From assembly GCF_910591885.1 (NCBI RefSeq), contig NC_063275.1, positions 8,048,501 through 8,112,500 of the forward strand: a DNA stretch of 64,000 nt, read 5' to 3'. How positions within the stretch are numbered: the first letter of the stretch is position 1; every line of letters begins with the position of its first letter. The position numbers and the translations under genes are program-made. The notes beneath the pieces were generated by a model that had not been told where the DNA came from, made no database searches, and was given only the letters and a program-made list of their open reading frames with translations. Origin of the DNA: Bombus terrestris (lineage: Eukaryota; Arthropoda; Insecta; Hymenoptera; Apidae). Below, piece after piece: positions 36,271 to 49,464 of this stretch.

Positions 36271-39119
36271 GATACTTCTGATAATTTAACTGAATTTATG
36301 TTTTACTTACACATTTCAGATATATTTTTTGTTGAAATGATATATCTGTTCAATTTATTACAAGTCGAGAATATTTTATTTCATATTAGAATAATATCTA
36401 TTAACTTAGAAATAAATAATATATATTTCATGCGTGTTCTGAAAAAGAAATGTTTCTATTTACATGCGTGCTTGCCTATGTATCTTTGAATTATTCGTCA
36501 GTTAATATTGTTGTGATCGTAAGCGTGCAATTTGGTATGCTGATCTTGTAGAAGATTTGGAATGTAGAAGTATATTCAGATGCACAAGAAGTGGAACACT
36601 CTTACGTAAAATGGTACCTGATCCTTTAGCTGGATTGATTTTGTTTTCGTTTGTTAATGAACTGTTACAAACAATTATTAACGCCTTCTTTGTAATCTGA
36701 AATTATAATATAGTTAGTTGCATATAATATAGTTGAAAGAAAATCTACTGGATTTTATTATACTATTGTACATTAAGATAAATTTTAATTTTTCAGTGTA
36801 TGTTCATTGCTTTTCATCAAACGATTTGTATGGATAATTATTTTTTATTTTGTTTTGTTTACTTATTTAATTATCACCTTGATATTATTACCTATCGAGA
36901 CATTTCATAATTGCATAATTAAAACAATGTTTAATATATAATTGTATAATTTAATATATAAAATATATGTTTAATGTATAATATTGCGACAATTTAGTAG
37001 CATACTATGCAGTAGAATCAAGATGAGTGTACAGATGAATGTAAATACTGTTATTTTCCAAGAAAAGTTAAATCGCAGTTATACAATAAATGTTTATCAG
37101 TTGAGTTTCAGTTCTGAGAAATATGATCTTGCATACTGTCTGTTTAGTATGATTATTTGACTAATTCAGTTTGAGTTAACAGTTTCAATAAAAGTATTTC
37201 ATCATATTTTTGTATGAAATATAAAATAATTTATCGTTCGAAATAATTTTATTGCAGTCAAGAATACTTTGTAGCATGGATTTTTGTTAAATACAAAATT
37301 AAAGCATTATATTATGAAACTTTATATTAAAGAGCCAGAGAGAAAATTTATTCGTATGACAAATTAAGAATAAAATTCCTGTTTTATCATATAATATCTT
37401 GATCTATGATATTTTAATAAAAGTATAGAGAAATAAATACATGTTCGTATAAATAATATCCAAATTTAATCCATTCTTTTAAACTATATAAGCTGTTAAT
37501 TTTACTTTTACTGTTAGCAATTTTCTGTATTATTTTCCTAATTCAAGCATTTTAAATCTTTCTGTTTAACTATTTAATTTTAATTATACTACTTTCTGTC
37601 CTATGAATTTTGCTTTTACTACTTTGAGAAAACTTTGAATATCGTCGCATTTCAGTATAATTTTGTAAATCCAATCACCTCTTGCTGTGATCATCATTAA
37701 AAACATTCGTACACATATACACATGTATACAGAAATATACATGTGTATGTGTTCATTCCTAAAATGCAATGTCTTTGCATATTTCCATCGTAATATTCTT
37801 GAATGAATTATTATTTCTGAAAAATGAAAAGTCTACTCTAAATCAAACTAGCATAGTAGAGAATTATTTAATAACATAATAATAAACTAATGTACTTAGT
37901 ATACAGAAAGTAATGTACTTGGTGCTTGGTTAGTTTTACGTAACATTGATATAAAATGTTTACTTGTCAAATAAATATAATCAGTACATTCACTCATTCG
38001 GAAAAATCTACATTCCTGTAATAAATGATACATAATAAAATAAAATTAATAACAAAAGTAACATTTTATGTTTTCGTCGATTAAGTACAATTTCAATTAG
38101 AATCCAATCAAGATATTTTCTTCCACTCATTTTATTCAGACTTGTCAGATTTTTTTTAAACTGCGCGAACAAATAATTTGTAGAATTGTCCCCCTAATTT
38201 TCAATATATGTAAGTATCACCTATAATATCATTTTCTCTAATGGTAAACTTTTTTCTAATTCATCAGGGAATGTTTACTCGTGTATTTACGCCCGTAGAT
38301 TTAGTTAATTGAAAAGTGTTTGTAAAAAAAGGTTTTTATAAACTTATGGATTATTAATGTAGCCCAATGCATGAAAATGCAAAGTATATCTGTAGAAAAG
38401 CCTGTGTGTGCCATCTCTTAATTGTAAAGAAAACTCAATATTTTACATATTTAGATGGATGGCGTGAAAACGATTAACTAATGTTTATTGGGACTTATAT
38501 TTTTCTCTATTAGGCGATGTCGTGACATCATTATTAATAACTATTTATATTTATATTGCGTACTACAGTATTTTATACTACATATTCTTAATGGTATATA
38601 GAACATTTCCCATTAAAAAATCAATATTCTTCAATTTTGACGCTTGCAGTGCTACAAGCATACTCCATATTATGAAAAATTTTATTTCTGTTCTTTTTAC
38701 ATATAAACATGCATTCACGTTCATAAGTATAAGAACACTTACTACTTTACTTTATTTACTAAATGCAATAATTGGTTCAGATTGTCAACAAAACGATTAG
38801 TCAAATAACAGTCCCAAAGGACAGAGTTGCGAGTTAATTCATCTCACTCGGACTCCTAACCACTTGGACAATAATTTCTTCATTTGGGCCCCCTATATCT
38901 TAACGCATTGATTCATTTCTGCTGAAAGTAAATTCTATAATATTTATATTTGGGAAAATCAAAACTAACATACTTGAGATCAATTTGTTTGTATTAACTT
39001 TTATTTTCGATAGTATACCTAGATTCTTTCATGCAATAGATGACCCAGTTAACAGGTTATGGGATAAACAAATTTGAAGAAAAAGAAATCTAACATTTCT
39101 TTTATTATTCATGCTTTTC
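36271..39119. other. AT-rich gene-free DNA
   Basis: Nearly 3 kb of AT-rich DNA, with a slightly GC-richer patch near 36500-36660 and another near 38810-38900. No gene or repeat family recognised. Confidence 0.55.
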
Positions 39120-39335
39120 TCATCTGATCTTTATATCATGGCGATCGGTGGTCGTAGAAAAGGTTGACGATCACTGGTGTAAGGGGTTGAAAAGAACGCG
39201 GAGGACTGGCAAGGGGCTAAGGGTGAGAGACTGGGTGGAGAAGGTGTAGAGGTCGGGAACGAAAGATACGAATACTGTAGTCGGTCTGCGCGTGAGCGTC
39301 GAAACCACGACTGCACAGCCGGCCGTGTCGACGCT

Positions 39336-39336
39336 G

Positions 39337-39367
<31 letters not shown>
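39336..39367. repeat. (CCG)n trinucleotide repeat
   Basis: About ten CCG/CGC triplets with one CAC interruption. Confidence 0.93.
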
Positions 39368-39368
<1 letters not shown>

Positions 39369-39532
39369 ACGCCCGGCGCCGCCAGACTTTGGGTTTCAGA
39401 TTAATGGATCATTTTTCTTCCCTCGACTCGACTCGACGCTCACCTACCAGTCTGCGAGCTCACCCCTACAACCACCTTCCTGCACCTTCGAAACTTCCAT
39501 CTTCCGCTCACGCCATCCTCTTCTCTTCCATT

Positions 39533-39536
<4 letters not shown>

Positions 39537-39565
<29 letters not shown>
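39537..39565. repeat. (CT)n microsatellite
   Basis: About 14 CT dinucleotides without interruption, which are GAGA-factor-type sites on the complementary strand. Confidence 0.95.
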
Positions 39566-39568
<3 letters not shown>

Positions 39569-39760
39569 CCCCTTATTCCGCCATCCATGGTAGTATCCAT
39601 ACTACCCCTTTGCCGAATGCACCGTGCACCAGTGCACTTTGCGATTTTGAATGCGCGCTCCAGCCGAGCCAGCCAACCCTTCACGCGTCCGCGATGACCC
39701 GCTCGCTTTGATGGAGTACGCTTCGAGATTCCTCGAATTATGTTCAAGAGGGTGTGATCC

Positions 39761-40500
39761 CTTGTTCTTCCGGAAATGATTTATCATTGCAGGCAATTAC
39801 TGTGGATCAACGATGCGACTGCACTTTCACGCGATTAGGTGATTAAAGAAATATGATTGAGATAGAGAAAGGGAGAAAGACAGAGAGAAGTTCAGATGGC
39901 AGCTTTGCAATTTGTTACGTACTCTATATCTGGTACTCAAGTTTCGGATAATATCGTCAAGCAGTTGGAAATGTAACGACTACGGGCGTACGTGCAATCT
40001 TCTCACTAATCTTCCGTTAATTTACGCGAGGTCGATGATTCTTTCCCAAGATAGTTAAGAATATGTACGGTTCTGAGACCGTCACTGCTCCCAAATGTAA
40101 TTCTGAGACACGCAGGCTGACTAAAAGGAAAAATTCGCTTCGATCGAGCGTGTATCCCGGAAAGCAGTTAATTCGTGTTAGTGCGTTCCGAGTGTCCCGG
40201 AAAGCGGCTCCTGAAGTGGCTCTTATTTTGCCAACATTACCACATCTCATTTCTCGAATTTTCCTGGTAAATTCCTGCCCAAGTCACTTGGCCGATTCGT
40301 AAGAAGCACAGTACAGCGTTAACCGTTGGGAAAGGGCGGATGAAGTATCGTTTCGGATGCTCGAAAGTCCAAGTGGCTTACAAATCGCGAATTTCCGTCG
40401 CGTCGCAGCGCCGGCAACGTTTCCGCGTGTTCCTCGTGTTCGCGTAGCTAGTCTGCGTTCGGGATTCTTTCGTCAAAACTTCGAATACTTTCTTTAACCG
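39761..40500. promoter_or_regulatory. CpG-rich non-coding block
   Basis: Continuation of GC-richer DNA. The part at 40380-40450 is CpG-dense (GTCGCGTCGCAGCGCC). Opposing open frames of 77-79 codons have no domain. Confidence 0.3.
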
Positions 40501-41079
40501 CCCATAACGTATAAATTAAGGTACGAATACATTTATGTGACGTTTTTCACTTATCCCCCGGAGTATAGAAAAGTTTATATAGAAAATTCCAATTATACAT
40601 ACTTAGCTAATACAATGTCCTATCTTCGATCCAATCTTAAATTAATTTCCCCTAAAATTGAAGCAGAAATTTCACGAGGCACGAATATTTTCGCAGATAT
40701 CGTACATCTGTTTCAATTGATAATCTAATAATTTTAGATTTTGCAATTTCAGCTTTGTGTGCTAGCTATATACGCGCCGTGTGTATATGCTCTAATAACT
40801 GAAATATTCTAATGTACATTGTATTAACGTTAAACGTGAAATGAAAAGTTTTATAAAAGTTTTATAAAAATCACGTTTTCATCGTGACTCATAAAACATG
40901 TAAACATTTAATAAATCTAGAACATATCTAAAACACTAGAGCTACTTATTGGAATTACGTTTATAATACCACGTAGGACAATTTAAAATGAATTAAAAAG
41001 AAAGGAAGTAGCAAAGTGATTTAACGGAATGGCTATACAATATGTTCTACATAATCGAGGCAATCCTTCACACGAGCCA
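40501..41079. other. AT-rich spacer
   Basis: AT-rich. A tandem AGTTTTATAAA pair is at about 40848-40871. No gene recognised. Confidence 0.55.
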
Positions 41080-42300
41080 ACCCTAACTTGCACCTATCGA
41101 ATTCTCAATTGGAATCTTAATGTTCGATGTCACGCACGAAAGTAACGGGCAACGCGTGTTTCGCGATCACGGCTTGGAAATCGGAGATCGAGAAGTCGCA
41201 TGGTAGTCGGAGGGGAGGAGTCTTGAGCCTGATTAATTCTCCTTTAACGGTAATATTCCATTAATCCGTCGATACACATTGCACCGTTATCAATGGGTGG
41301 GGGTATAGGGAGTCTACTGATAACATTATCATTAATTACACAATGCTGGAACGTGTTTGAGTAAGCAGAACACGGAATGCGCGTTCCATCATCCGGTGAA
41401 TCGAGTCTGGTGGAAAAATGCAACTGCTTTCCGGGACAGTGGCCGTTTCAACAGGCAAGTGGGTTAGCCGGCGAAACTCCGTTTGCCGTAACCTTCTTTT
41501 ACGTCTGCCGAAAAAGAGTCGGCTACGGTACCCGATGGCAGAAATTGTCCGAAAAGTTCGACCTGTCTGTCTCAGGACAGACCGATCAGCGATCCTTTCC
41601 TTTCTTTCTCTTTCTCTCTTTATACACCAATATACACCAATGTATCTGTACATATATGTCTTCTGATTTCCATGTGTTTGTACGTGGGCTTTGCTAGTAC
41701 CATACAAACATTCTCTCTCTGAGGTTACTCTCGTGTAGTCATGCAATTATTATGCTAATACGTGGAAATAAAACTTGGAAGCTTTGTCCTCTGTCTCTCT
41801 CTCTTCTTCTATTCGACCACCCGTTTCTTTTCCTGTTCTCTCTTACTGTGTTTCCTTCTTTCTCTATCTCTTTCTTTCTCTTTCATACTTTTTTATTCTC
41901 TCCCACGGTTTTTGTCCTTCTGACCAGTGTTCCTTTCCCTTCTCATTCCCTGCTCCGGTTTCATACCAGCTCCCGTTATCATTACTAAATGGAATCTCAT
42001 AGCTAGCCAGCCCGATCGATATTTATCAGATGGAATCGGTGGGGTTGGGTTCCAGAATATTGGTGGACAAGACTCGATGTCATGTCATCGACATTGGAGA
42101 GTCCCGGTGACGATAGTAATATTTCCTGTGAACTTTCTTGTCGGCTTTCTTGTCACGAGCCGATGTGTCGCCGTAATTTTTCTCGCCGCGAGGACGTTAC
42201 GGGTTTTAACAAAACTCTTATACTCCTTTTCTCACACTTGCTTCCGATCCAAGTCGCTGACACAGTCCTTTCGTAGAAGATAATGTGGGTTATGGTTATA
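41080..42300. promoter_or_regulatory. CpG-rich block with long pyrimidine tracts
   Basis: GC-richer DNA with GATA-type sites (TGATAACATTATCATTAATTAC near 41318-41339 is given here only as paired TGATAA/TTATCA cores). Two exact 10-bp repeats TATACACCAA lie at 41621-41640. C/T-rich tracts occupy 41570-41620 and 41780-41960. Frames of 106-136 codons on opposite strands overlap each other and show no domain. Confidence 0.3.
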
Positions 42301-42362
42301 GATGGTGAAGATGGCCATGCCATATTTATTTACATGTATATTTATTTATAATCATAGGTAAT

Positions 42363-42536
42363 TAGTAGACTGCGGATTCTTATACAAATTCACACTTTTA
42401 TGAACACGATTAAAATAATTTAACTTACGCGGAAATTTGTATTATAATGAATTTATATATTTTTTGCATATAATGTGTATTCTATGCATTTTTTTGCATT
42501 CTTAAGGAGTGTATAAATGCATAAAGCTGTGTTGTA
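42363..42536. mobile_element. Short dispersed repeat with palindromic ends, copy 1
   Basis: The left end, TAGACTGCGGATTCTTATAC, matches the left end of the copy at 43268. The centre and right end (TTGCATATAATG, ATGCATTTTTTTGCA and ATAAATGCATAAA) match both that copy and the one at 61710. The ends are inverted relative to each other (TTTATGCA near the left in copy 2, TGCATAAA at the right). That suggests a non-autonomous DNA transposon. The element is decayed. Confidence 0.6.
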
Positions 42537-43267
42537 GCAATTAATCTATCGCGAAAATTGGCGGTATAGTGTAAGGAATTTCTTGATCGATTAATTACAG
42601 TATCAGATAGTCTACTAGTCTCGAATTAATACATTCGTTGTTGCGATGATTACCGGTGCCTGACGCGGCATTTTTAAATATTTTAAAATGAATAAAATAA
42701 GATAAATATCATGGACTAAAAAATTTAATAGACCCTAAATGATTGAGTAACATAAAATGAAAAGTACCATGTTAAAAAATTAATCATTTTTATTAAAATA
42801 TTTTATAAAAACATTAACATTTTTATACATTTTTTACAATATTTTACAAAAATTAAATATTGTGACCCATAGGCAAAAATTGGACCTCATGTGACAATCA
42901 ATGTGTTAGTCGACTAATTAACAATTGTAATGAGTAATCTTTTGTTTACATGTTTATACAATTTTATATATTTTTAAATGCAATTGAAACAAAATGAAAC
43001 CCATATAGGGAGATCATTTCCGCCCACTTAATATCATAAATAATGTTAATTATTTTACGTCTTTTACTTTATTCTTTAATTATACCTCTGTAGTTTTTAA
43101 TTTTCCATATATGTTTAAATATCTACACTTTCGTTATAAACAGTCTCATGAATGCAATTAACAGATATAACAGATATTATTGATTTGAATACAATATTGA
43201 TAATAACAGAATATTGATTTGAAAAATGTAAAGAAAAAGTAATTTTTGTTTTAGCCTCTAGCTAAAA
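42537..43267. other. AT-rich spacer
   Basis: AT-rich DNA between two copies of the same repeat; nothing else recognised. Confidence 0.5.
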
Positions 43268-43530
43268 TTAGACTGCGCATGTTTATGCAAATTCATACTT
43301 TTATGAACCACAAATGAAGCTTAAAGACACATTTGTCTCATTTGTTTGTTCCCCTAAATATTATGAGATCTAATCTTATATAATAATATAATTTTCAAAA
43401 TTGAAAATTTTTATAATATATTATTTTTAATTCAGATATTTTCTTTATATTTGCATATTATGATCTGTATTGTGTGCATTTTTGCGTCTTTAAATATTCT
43501 ATAAATGCATAAACATGGACAGTGCGAGTT
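43268..43530. mobile_element. Short dispersed repeat with palindromic ends, copy 2
   Basis: Best-preserved copy, about 263 bp. The left end TTAGACTGCGCATGTTTATG and right end CATAAACATGGACAGTGCGA are inverted repeats of one another with a few mismatches. The interior carries ATTCATACTTTTATGAAC and GTGTGCATTTTTGCG. No target duplication could be fixed with confidence. The superfamily is unknown; the structure is MITE-like. Confidence 0.68.
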
Positions 43531-44689
43531 TTTTAATTTGTGAAAATATTAAAAAACGATAGAGGTAGGATGAATCAGAATCATTTAATTGGATTTGTGA
43601 ACCTAAAAATTCAAATTATTTCTTGCAATAAATTATATGTATAAGATTTCTGTTTTTTTTTTTTTTTTTATAGAAAAAAACATATTAAGGCAGTGTAGGT
43701 TTTTGATTATATTCTGTAGTATATTCTAAGAATGTACAGGATGCTACCTGCTGAAATATAATTAGGTTGAATCAGTCCTCGAAATTCGTCCTTTCTAAAG
43801 ATGAATAAATTCAACAGTAGAGAACTATTGTAAGTATAAATTTAATGAATTTTATGTTGCACGAATACTGGTTCTTCGATTATTAATATTGGATCAAATT
43901 TTCCAATAGATGCGATTACAAATTTGCAAATCCACTTGAATAATTTGAAGCTACATGAAAATTTACTTTAAATAATAAATAATTTAAAATTTATAATTTG
44001 ATATTTTATATGGAAACACACAGTTAGATAAGTATATTATCATTTTGAGTAAAGTTACATAACATTTCTAAAATTTTTATATACACATTAATTTGAGAAT
44101 TTTATTATATTGCAATGGTGATGATCTGATTGCTCACAAAAAGAAATACCTACATATCGACTTCATAATATATATTACATATATAATGTATTTGTAAAGT
44201 TCCATTATAATCGGTGTGTTATACCTGAATGATATCCCTTGTAAATGAAAGAAACTTTTATTTCTGCATATTTTTCAGCAAACATTAGATAATCTGTTGA
44301 AAAAATGTATTGCAATAAGACGATGGTACAATACATATTTGTAAATGCAATAGTTGAAGTACATAGAAAATTGTATCGTATTTAAAATAGAATGGTTGAA
44401 AAGCGGTGGAAGTAGGATTTTTCTATCTATAAAGAAACGTTTGAAAATATCCAATTATTATATCTCTAACATATATGTAGGTAATCACGTCTTTTATCTC
44501 AACGATAAGGCTCTAAGCCTTTATAAGATATTTGTGATAGTTTACGTTTACAATTCTTTCAAAGAAAAGATCTAGATGAATCAAGAAAAATTTAACCTAC
44601 ATTTTTTCTGAGAATAAGATTATCAATATGTTTGATTCGACGTTTTATTTGATTTAATCATGATTGCCCTTCTACGTGTAATGTACATA
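43531..44689. other. AT-rich DNA with a T-run
   Basis: AT-rich with an 18-base T-run near 43652-43669. A plus-strand 73-codon frame (44354-44575) has no domain. Confidence 0.5.
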
Positions 44690-44693
44690 TATA

Positions 44694-44935
44694 TTTCTTG
44701 ACTGACAAAAAAAAAAAAAAAAAAAACAATACAAAACGATTTCATATATAATACATGTTAAGGTGACTTATTATATATGTCATATATATCATACTTATAT
44801 TTATATTATATATACTACATTATTATATATATAATCAAACACGATTAAAGTGGTTAAAGTAACACGATTGAAGAGATATAAAGATTAAATGAGTGAAATC
44901 GCTTTATAATCATTTTCTTTTTGTCAGTCAAGAAA
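44694..44935. mobile_element. 242-bp inverted-repeat element (MITE-like)
   Basis: A perfect 22-bp inverted repeat (44690-44711 and 44918-44939, core TTTCTTGACTGACAAAAA) brackets about 205 bases of AT-rich DNA that starts with a 20-base poly-A. If the arms start at TTTCTTGAC, both outer flanks are TA, the duplication expected for Tc1/mariner-type insertion. There is no coding capacity and no second copy in the window. Confidence 0.65.
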
Positions 44936-44939
44936 TATA

Positions 44940-46520
44940 AACAAGCGTTTCTTATGTGTTCTTGGACACTGTATCTTTTTAATCATCGAATAATTAAGAA
45001 TAAATTTCAAGATTAATTGGAAAATTATTCAAGAACCCCATTTCAATTAAATTTTAAAGTATTAATTATTAAATAAAATACTTAAATGTGTTACCTTCAT
45101 GTTTTGAATTTCTTGTAGTTTTATTATGTTCAGATGAAGATTAGTTTGTAGTTTCGAGTAAATTCTTCTTGGAAGGAAGTATTCATAACTCTTAGATACT
45201 TTAATTTTAAAATATTTAAACATACGGATTACAGTATTAACATATATATTAATAATATGTTAAGAATTTATGAAACATTTGAATAAATTTCGATGAAATT
45301 CCTTAACAAAGAAACGCATAAAATGCGCTTATTGAACATTTTTATTCAAAACTTCTCTTGGAGAGTAAGTTAAAGAAGGTGATAAGTTATCGTTGCGAAT
45401 AACGGTCATACGATGTAGGGAAATGGGTTAATTTTGGATGGCATTCTTTATACAACAGTGTAATCAAATGCTTTTTTTTTAAGATTTCTAACGAATCAAT
45501 TATGTAAAATATATAAAATCATTTAACGGCTTATTTATAAGTCTTTTTTCATTTATTATATATTCTTTCTTTGTTACGTTTTGCCATATTTATTGACATT
45601 AGAAACGAGTTGTTACTTCTTGCACTCATGCACACTTTCATTAACTCATTTATATATATTTATATGTCCTAGACTTATGTCCTTAGAATAAGGAGACTGT
45701 AATTCTGTTTTGACGCATACGATGTTGGAAGATTTTCGAATGTTATCGAACACATCAAGATACACCTGTTATTATTTTTAGATTGAACAGTTTCAGTTTT
45801 CTTTATATGCGTAGTAGCAGTTTTCTTTATATGTGATGCTTCATGTTTACAGTTTGAGTTCTGAGTTTTGATTTTATTTTCTAACAACCAGTATAATTGA
45901 TCTGTTACAGATTTAATCTTCTTCCTTGTTTCTTTTATGTGTTCTTTCCAGAGGAGATAGTCTTAGATATTTTTCTTTTCCTTTCATGAGAATTATCTCG
46001 TTACCAATCCTTATTTCCGGTCAGTGTATTAAGTGAAAAATGCATTTGTTAGAAACTTTTCCATGATTGACCTCCAAAAATTTCATAAGTAAGATATGTA
46101 ATAGAGTTATGATCTACCCAGAAAGCAGATTGTAATGAACGATATGGTGATATGTATATTGTTTATCCACTTATATTTTAAAGATATAAAAGAAAAGTGA
46201 AAAATACATTTTTTAATATTTAACATGTAGAATAAAAATTTTGAGGTAATAAATTTAATATTAATGTATATGAAAATTTGAATTGTATTACGTTCTTAAA
46301 GTTACATTGCATAACTTATTTTTGCTATTATAGTTTATTTATATTTCTCTGCATTCAACTATTGTAAATTCGATTATCAAAGTTTCATAAATAGTTGTCT
46401 TAAGTATAAAATTTATAAGAATTTGGTGTCAACAATAACAATGAATTTACTATTTTTATTTGTATATTAGTAATTCTTGTAAAATTTATTATAATGTTTT
46501 TCAATAATACCAATATGTAT
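44940..46520. other. AT-rich gene-free DNA
   Basis: AT-rich; no gene or repeat recognised. Confidence 0.55.
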
Positions 46521-46526
46521 ATAATT

Positions 46527-46579
46527 ACCAATGCATAAATTGCTATGGGGATACCAATGCATATAATTGCTATAGGGAT
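46527..46579. repeat. Tandem pair of 26/27-bp units
   Basis: ACCAATGCATAAATTGCTAT (46527) is followed at 46553 by a near-copy with one inserted base and one G/A change in its tail. A weaker third half-unit precedes them from about 46509. Confidence 0.85.
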
Positions 46580-48019
46580 AAATTTCATCACCATAAACAA
46601 TATGCTATAGCTTTTTAAAAATTGTCGTTAGTGCTACTCTATGTACTAATAAACAACTACGTATTCCTTTAATATTTTTTTCTCAGAATAATATTTCCAG
46701 GATCAATTTTTTAATATTGCATGTACATATCCTTATTATTTTATGACTTAGAAAATTTATATGATTTTCATTTTTTCTTGAATTGTTTTCATGCGTCTTT
46801 TCATGGATGTTCTCCTAATGCTCATTTTGTTCCATGTTTAAAATCAATTAGTTATTCGAAACCACTGAGGGATGTATCAACATTAAATTGGGTTCATTTA
46901 TTCTATTGTTACGTTCCTCCTTCCACATTTGTTTTTTTTTTTACACGATTATTCGTTGCTTAGTTGAAGCTATTTAATCGTCTTAATGTACATTTTTAGT
47001 TTAAAATTTGTTACATAATTTTATAGATCATTGGGAGAAATAAAACATTCAACACATTCTTGTGCTGAATAATTGTATTATATACATTCACTGATTATGA
47101 TATTATATATTATTACTATTCTACATAGGTGCCTACTACAGTATTATACTCAATTTAAGGTCAATTTTATAATTGACCTTGCAGTGAGGGTTACGTATGG
47201 ATCAAAAAATATTTTAATCTCTAAAGTAATTGGGCGTGATAGGTATACCATGTGATATAGAATGTATCTTTTGTATATATACATCTGTATATCTTGTATG
47301 TTCTATATCTTTTATTTAGCTATAAACATCGGTGACTAAAATAAACAAACTGTCAAATGTCGGATGTATTAACTATGTTGTTATATGTCACCATCGTGTA
47401 CATTAAATAATTAATTTACAACTTTTGTAAATTATGAATGAACTTATTGAACCGAATAAAGTACACGTAAGTCTTTTATATTAATAGCTTAGCATGAAAT
47501 TGTAAAAGAAATATAAAATATTTCTTTTGGTTAAAATAAATATGCTTTTGCTTTTCATGAAAGTATAGTGATATGATATCTCGAGTATCAAGATATCATG
47601 TTTTTAATACTATTGTCGAAAAATATATCCGCTCTGGATTTTAAGAAATCTTTGTATATCTACTCCGTTTCACGTTCATTTTCAGAAGTGGTATTCTTAT
47701 CGTAATTATAATAACGTTATCATAAAATATTATATTAATATGATTTATGGTTTCAGAATAACTAATTTTGAAAAATACACACAAATTTTCAATACTATTT
47801 CAAACAAACAAGCATAAAACAGTATTCAATTTTATACATATGTATAAGCCATACTGGAAGAAACTGATATATTTGCTCATACAATTCCGGTAAAGAATCC
47901 ACAGTTTCCAATGTATATTTTATACCTTGTACCTTAATATAAAAGCAAGTATATATAACACACAAAATAAAAAAATCCACCTGTAACGTTTCCACAACTT
48001 CATCGGATCAATCTTTATC
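46580..48019. other. AT-rich gene-free DNA
   Basis: AT-rich. A hairpin at 47573-47599 is annotated separately. An 80-codon plus-strand frame (46721-46963) has no recognisable content. Confidence 0.55.
47573..47599. repeat. Hairpin, 9-bp stem and 9-nt loop
   Basis: ATGATATCT pairs perfectly with AGATATCAT around CGAGTATCA. Confidence 0.65.
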
Positions 48020-48700
48020 ATATTATCGAATTAAATCTTAATTCCGAGCGTAGCATAAATTCCACTGACCAATGAATTCGGCAATTTTTTATTTTCCTCG
48101 GAGGTTCGGACGCGATCGCTGAAAACCATCCAGCAAGCGACGTATCTCTGGCATCACTAGGTTCGCGAAGCTACGTGAAACTACGTGGTTCCTTTATTGC
48201 ACACAACCAGTCCGTAAACTCGTCCTATCGCAGTCACGATAAAGCTCTCCCCTTTGTAATAGACGATCTATTTTTACGCAGCCGATCCGCCACGCTTATC
48301 GCGAAAACACTAAATCGGCTGTTCGCCGACATAAGCGTTTTTTTTCTATCTCATTCGTTCCCACAGCATAGTATTCAAGCTTGCCCACTTGAACGATCAA
48401 TTAGCACTCCTTCATGTTTTTCTACCGAAGGGGGAGGACAATTAATGACTTGCGTCTCTCGACTTATCCTCCGCACATGACTCGCGTAATTTGTCCAGCG
48501 AGATTAGGCGGAAAAGAAAGGTTCCAGAGGGGTACCTGATTTCGTTCTCTAATTCGATCGTTTTTTTCTCTCAGAGATCCTCCAAGTAAGAATCGATGGT
48601 GTTGTACCAACGAAGATGTATGAATGATCGTTTCGAGAGTTTGATGTGATCAGAGAAGCGTTTTCCGACTTTTGGTGAAAGTATACGATTGAAAGAGTTG
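48020..48700. promoter_or_regulatory. CpG-rich non-coding block
   Basis: GC-richer block with GGACGCGATCGCTG near 48108 and repeated CpGs to 48560. A plus-strand 101-codon frame (48175-48480) lacks domains. Candidate regulatory or promoter DNA. Confidence 0.3.
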
Positions 48701-49464
48701 ATACCAGATATTGAGAAAAAATATATATTGTAACTACATAGCTTTTTCTACGAGATTGACCTTTTTAAGCTCTCTTGTCATCTCTGGACGTAATCTTTCA
48801 TATATTCTAATTGATTGATGTTATCTTGTATGCAGAAATGAATAAAAAAAGGGAATAGGTTTTTCATTTGAGATCTCGGTTTCGAAAAAGTTATGTTTGA
48901 AAATTTGTCGAGTATACGTGCACTTAGATAACATCCAACACGATTCACTTAGTCTAAGTCCTATTTCGAATTGATTCTCTAAAAAATGAAACCTCAAACG
49001 AAGATTCTATTCCTTTTATTCTTTATTATTAAATTTATTATATACCATTATTTAATTTTATTATAAAATTTATAAAATTTGTTTCTCTTTTATTTGTATT
49101 CTACTTACGATTTATTTTGTAGAATAATCTTCTGTTCAGGTTGTACTACTTTCTGCATGTACCAAAAAATTTATTTATGCGCTAATAATAATACTAAGAA
49201 GATGAAGAAAAAGCAATTACACGACTATCATTGAGTATCTATAATAACAAAAATTGTATATATTGCGTATTTAATTTCAGGACCTTTGTGAAATTAGTAA
49301 AAGAAGTGTTTCTTCACTTTTCTTTAATACCAATCAAATATTTTCTGCAACGATTTTAATTCGAGCTTCTGATAGAATCGGGAATTGATTAATTAGAAAT
49401 TTCTTTGTTATTCGTTTAATTTTTCATACTCATTGAGTGCATATTTATTCATGATAACAATACA
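48701..49464. other. AT-rich spacer
   Basis: AT-rich; nothing recognised. Confidence 0.55.

Larger units (their letters stand above)
39120..39760 (+). promoter_or_regulatory. GC-rich promoter-like block with (CCG)n and (CT)n
   Basis: The most GC-rich part of the window. GGTCGGGAACG-type sequence leads to CAGCCGGCCGTGTCGACG, a (CCG)n tract (about 39336-39367) and a (CT)n tract (39537-39565). CT/GA tracts bind GAGA-type factors in insect promoters. A plus-strand frame (39292-39711) would give a Pro-rich protein from the CCG run but has no ATG start, and the minus strand is open too. A promoter or 5' UTR is the best reading. The direction is a guess. Confidence 0.45.

Noticed and set aside
39292..39711. 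Pro-rich 139-codon open frame
   Set aside because: Its Pro run is only the (CCG)n repeat and its Ser/Leu run the (CT)n repeat. There is no ATG at the start and an overlapping open frame lies on the other strand.
41336..41746. 136-codon minus-strand open frame
   Set aside because: Overlaps two plus-strand open frames and pyrimidine repeats; no domain or splice context.
43652..43669. T-run as a minus-strand retroposon tail
   Set aside because: No target duplication or recognisable element sequence adjoins it.
44708..44727. Poly-A run as a retroposon tail
   Set aside because: It lies inside a perfect inverted repeat with TA flanks, and no retroposon body or target duplication fits.
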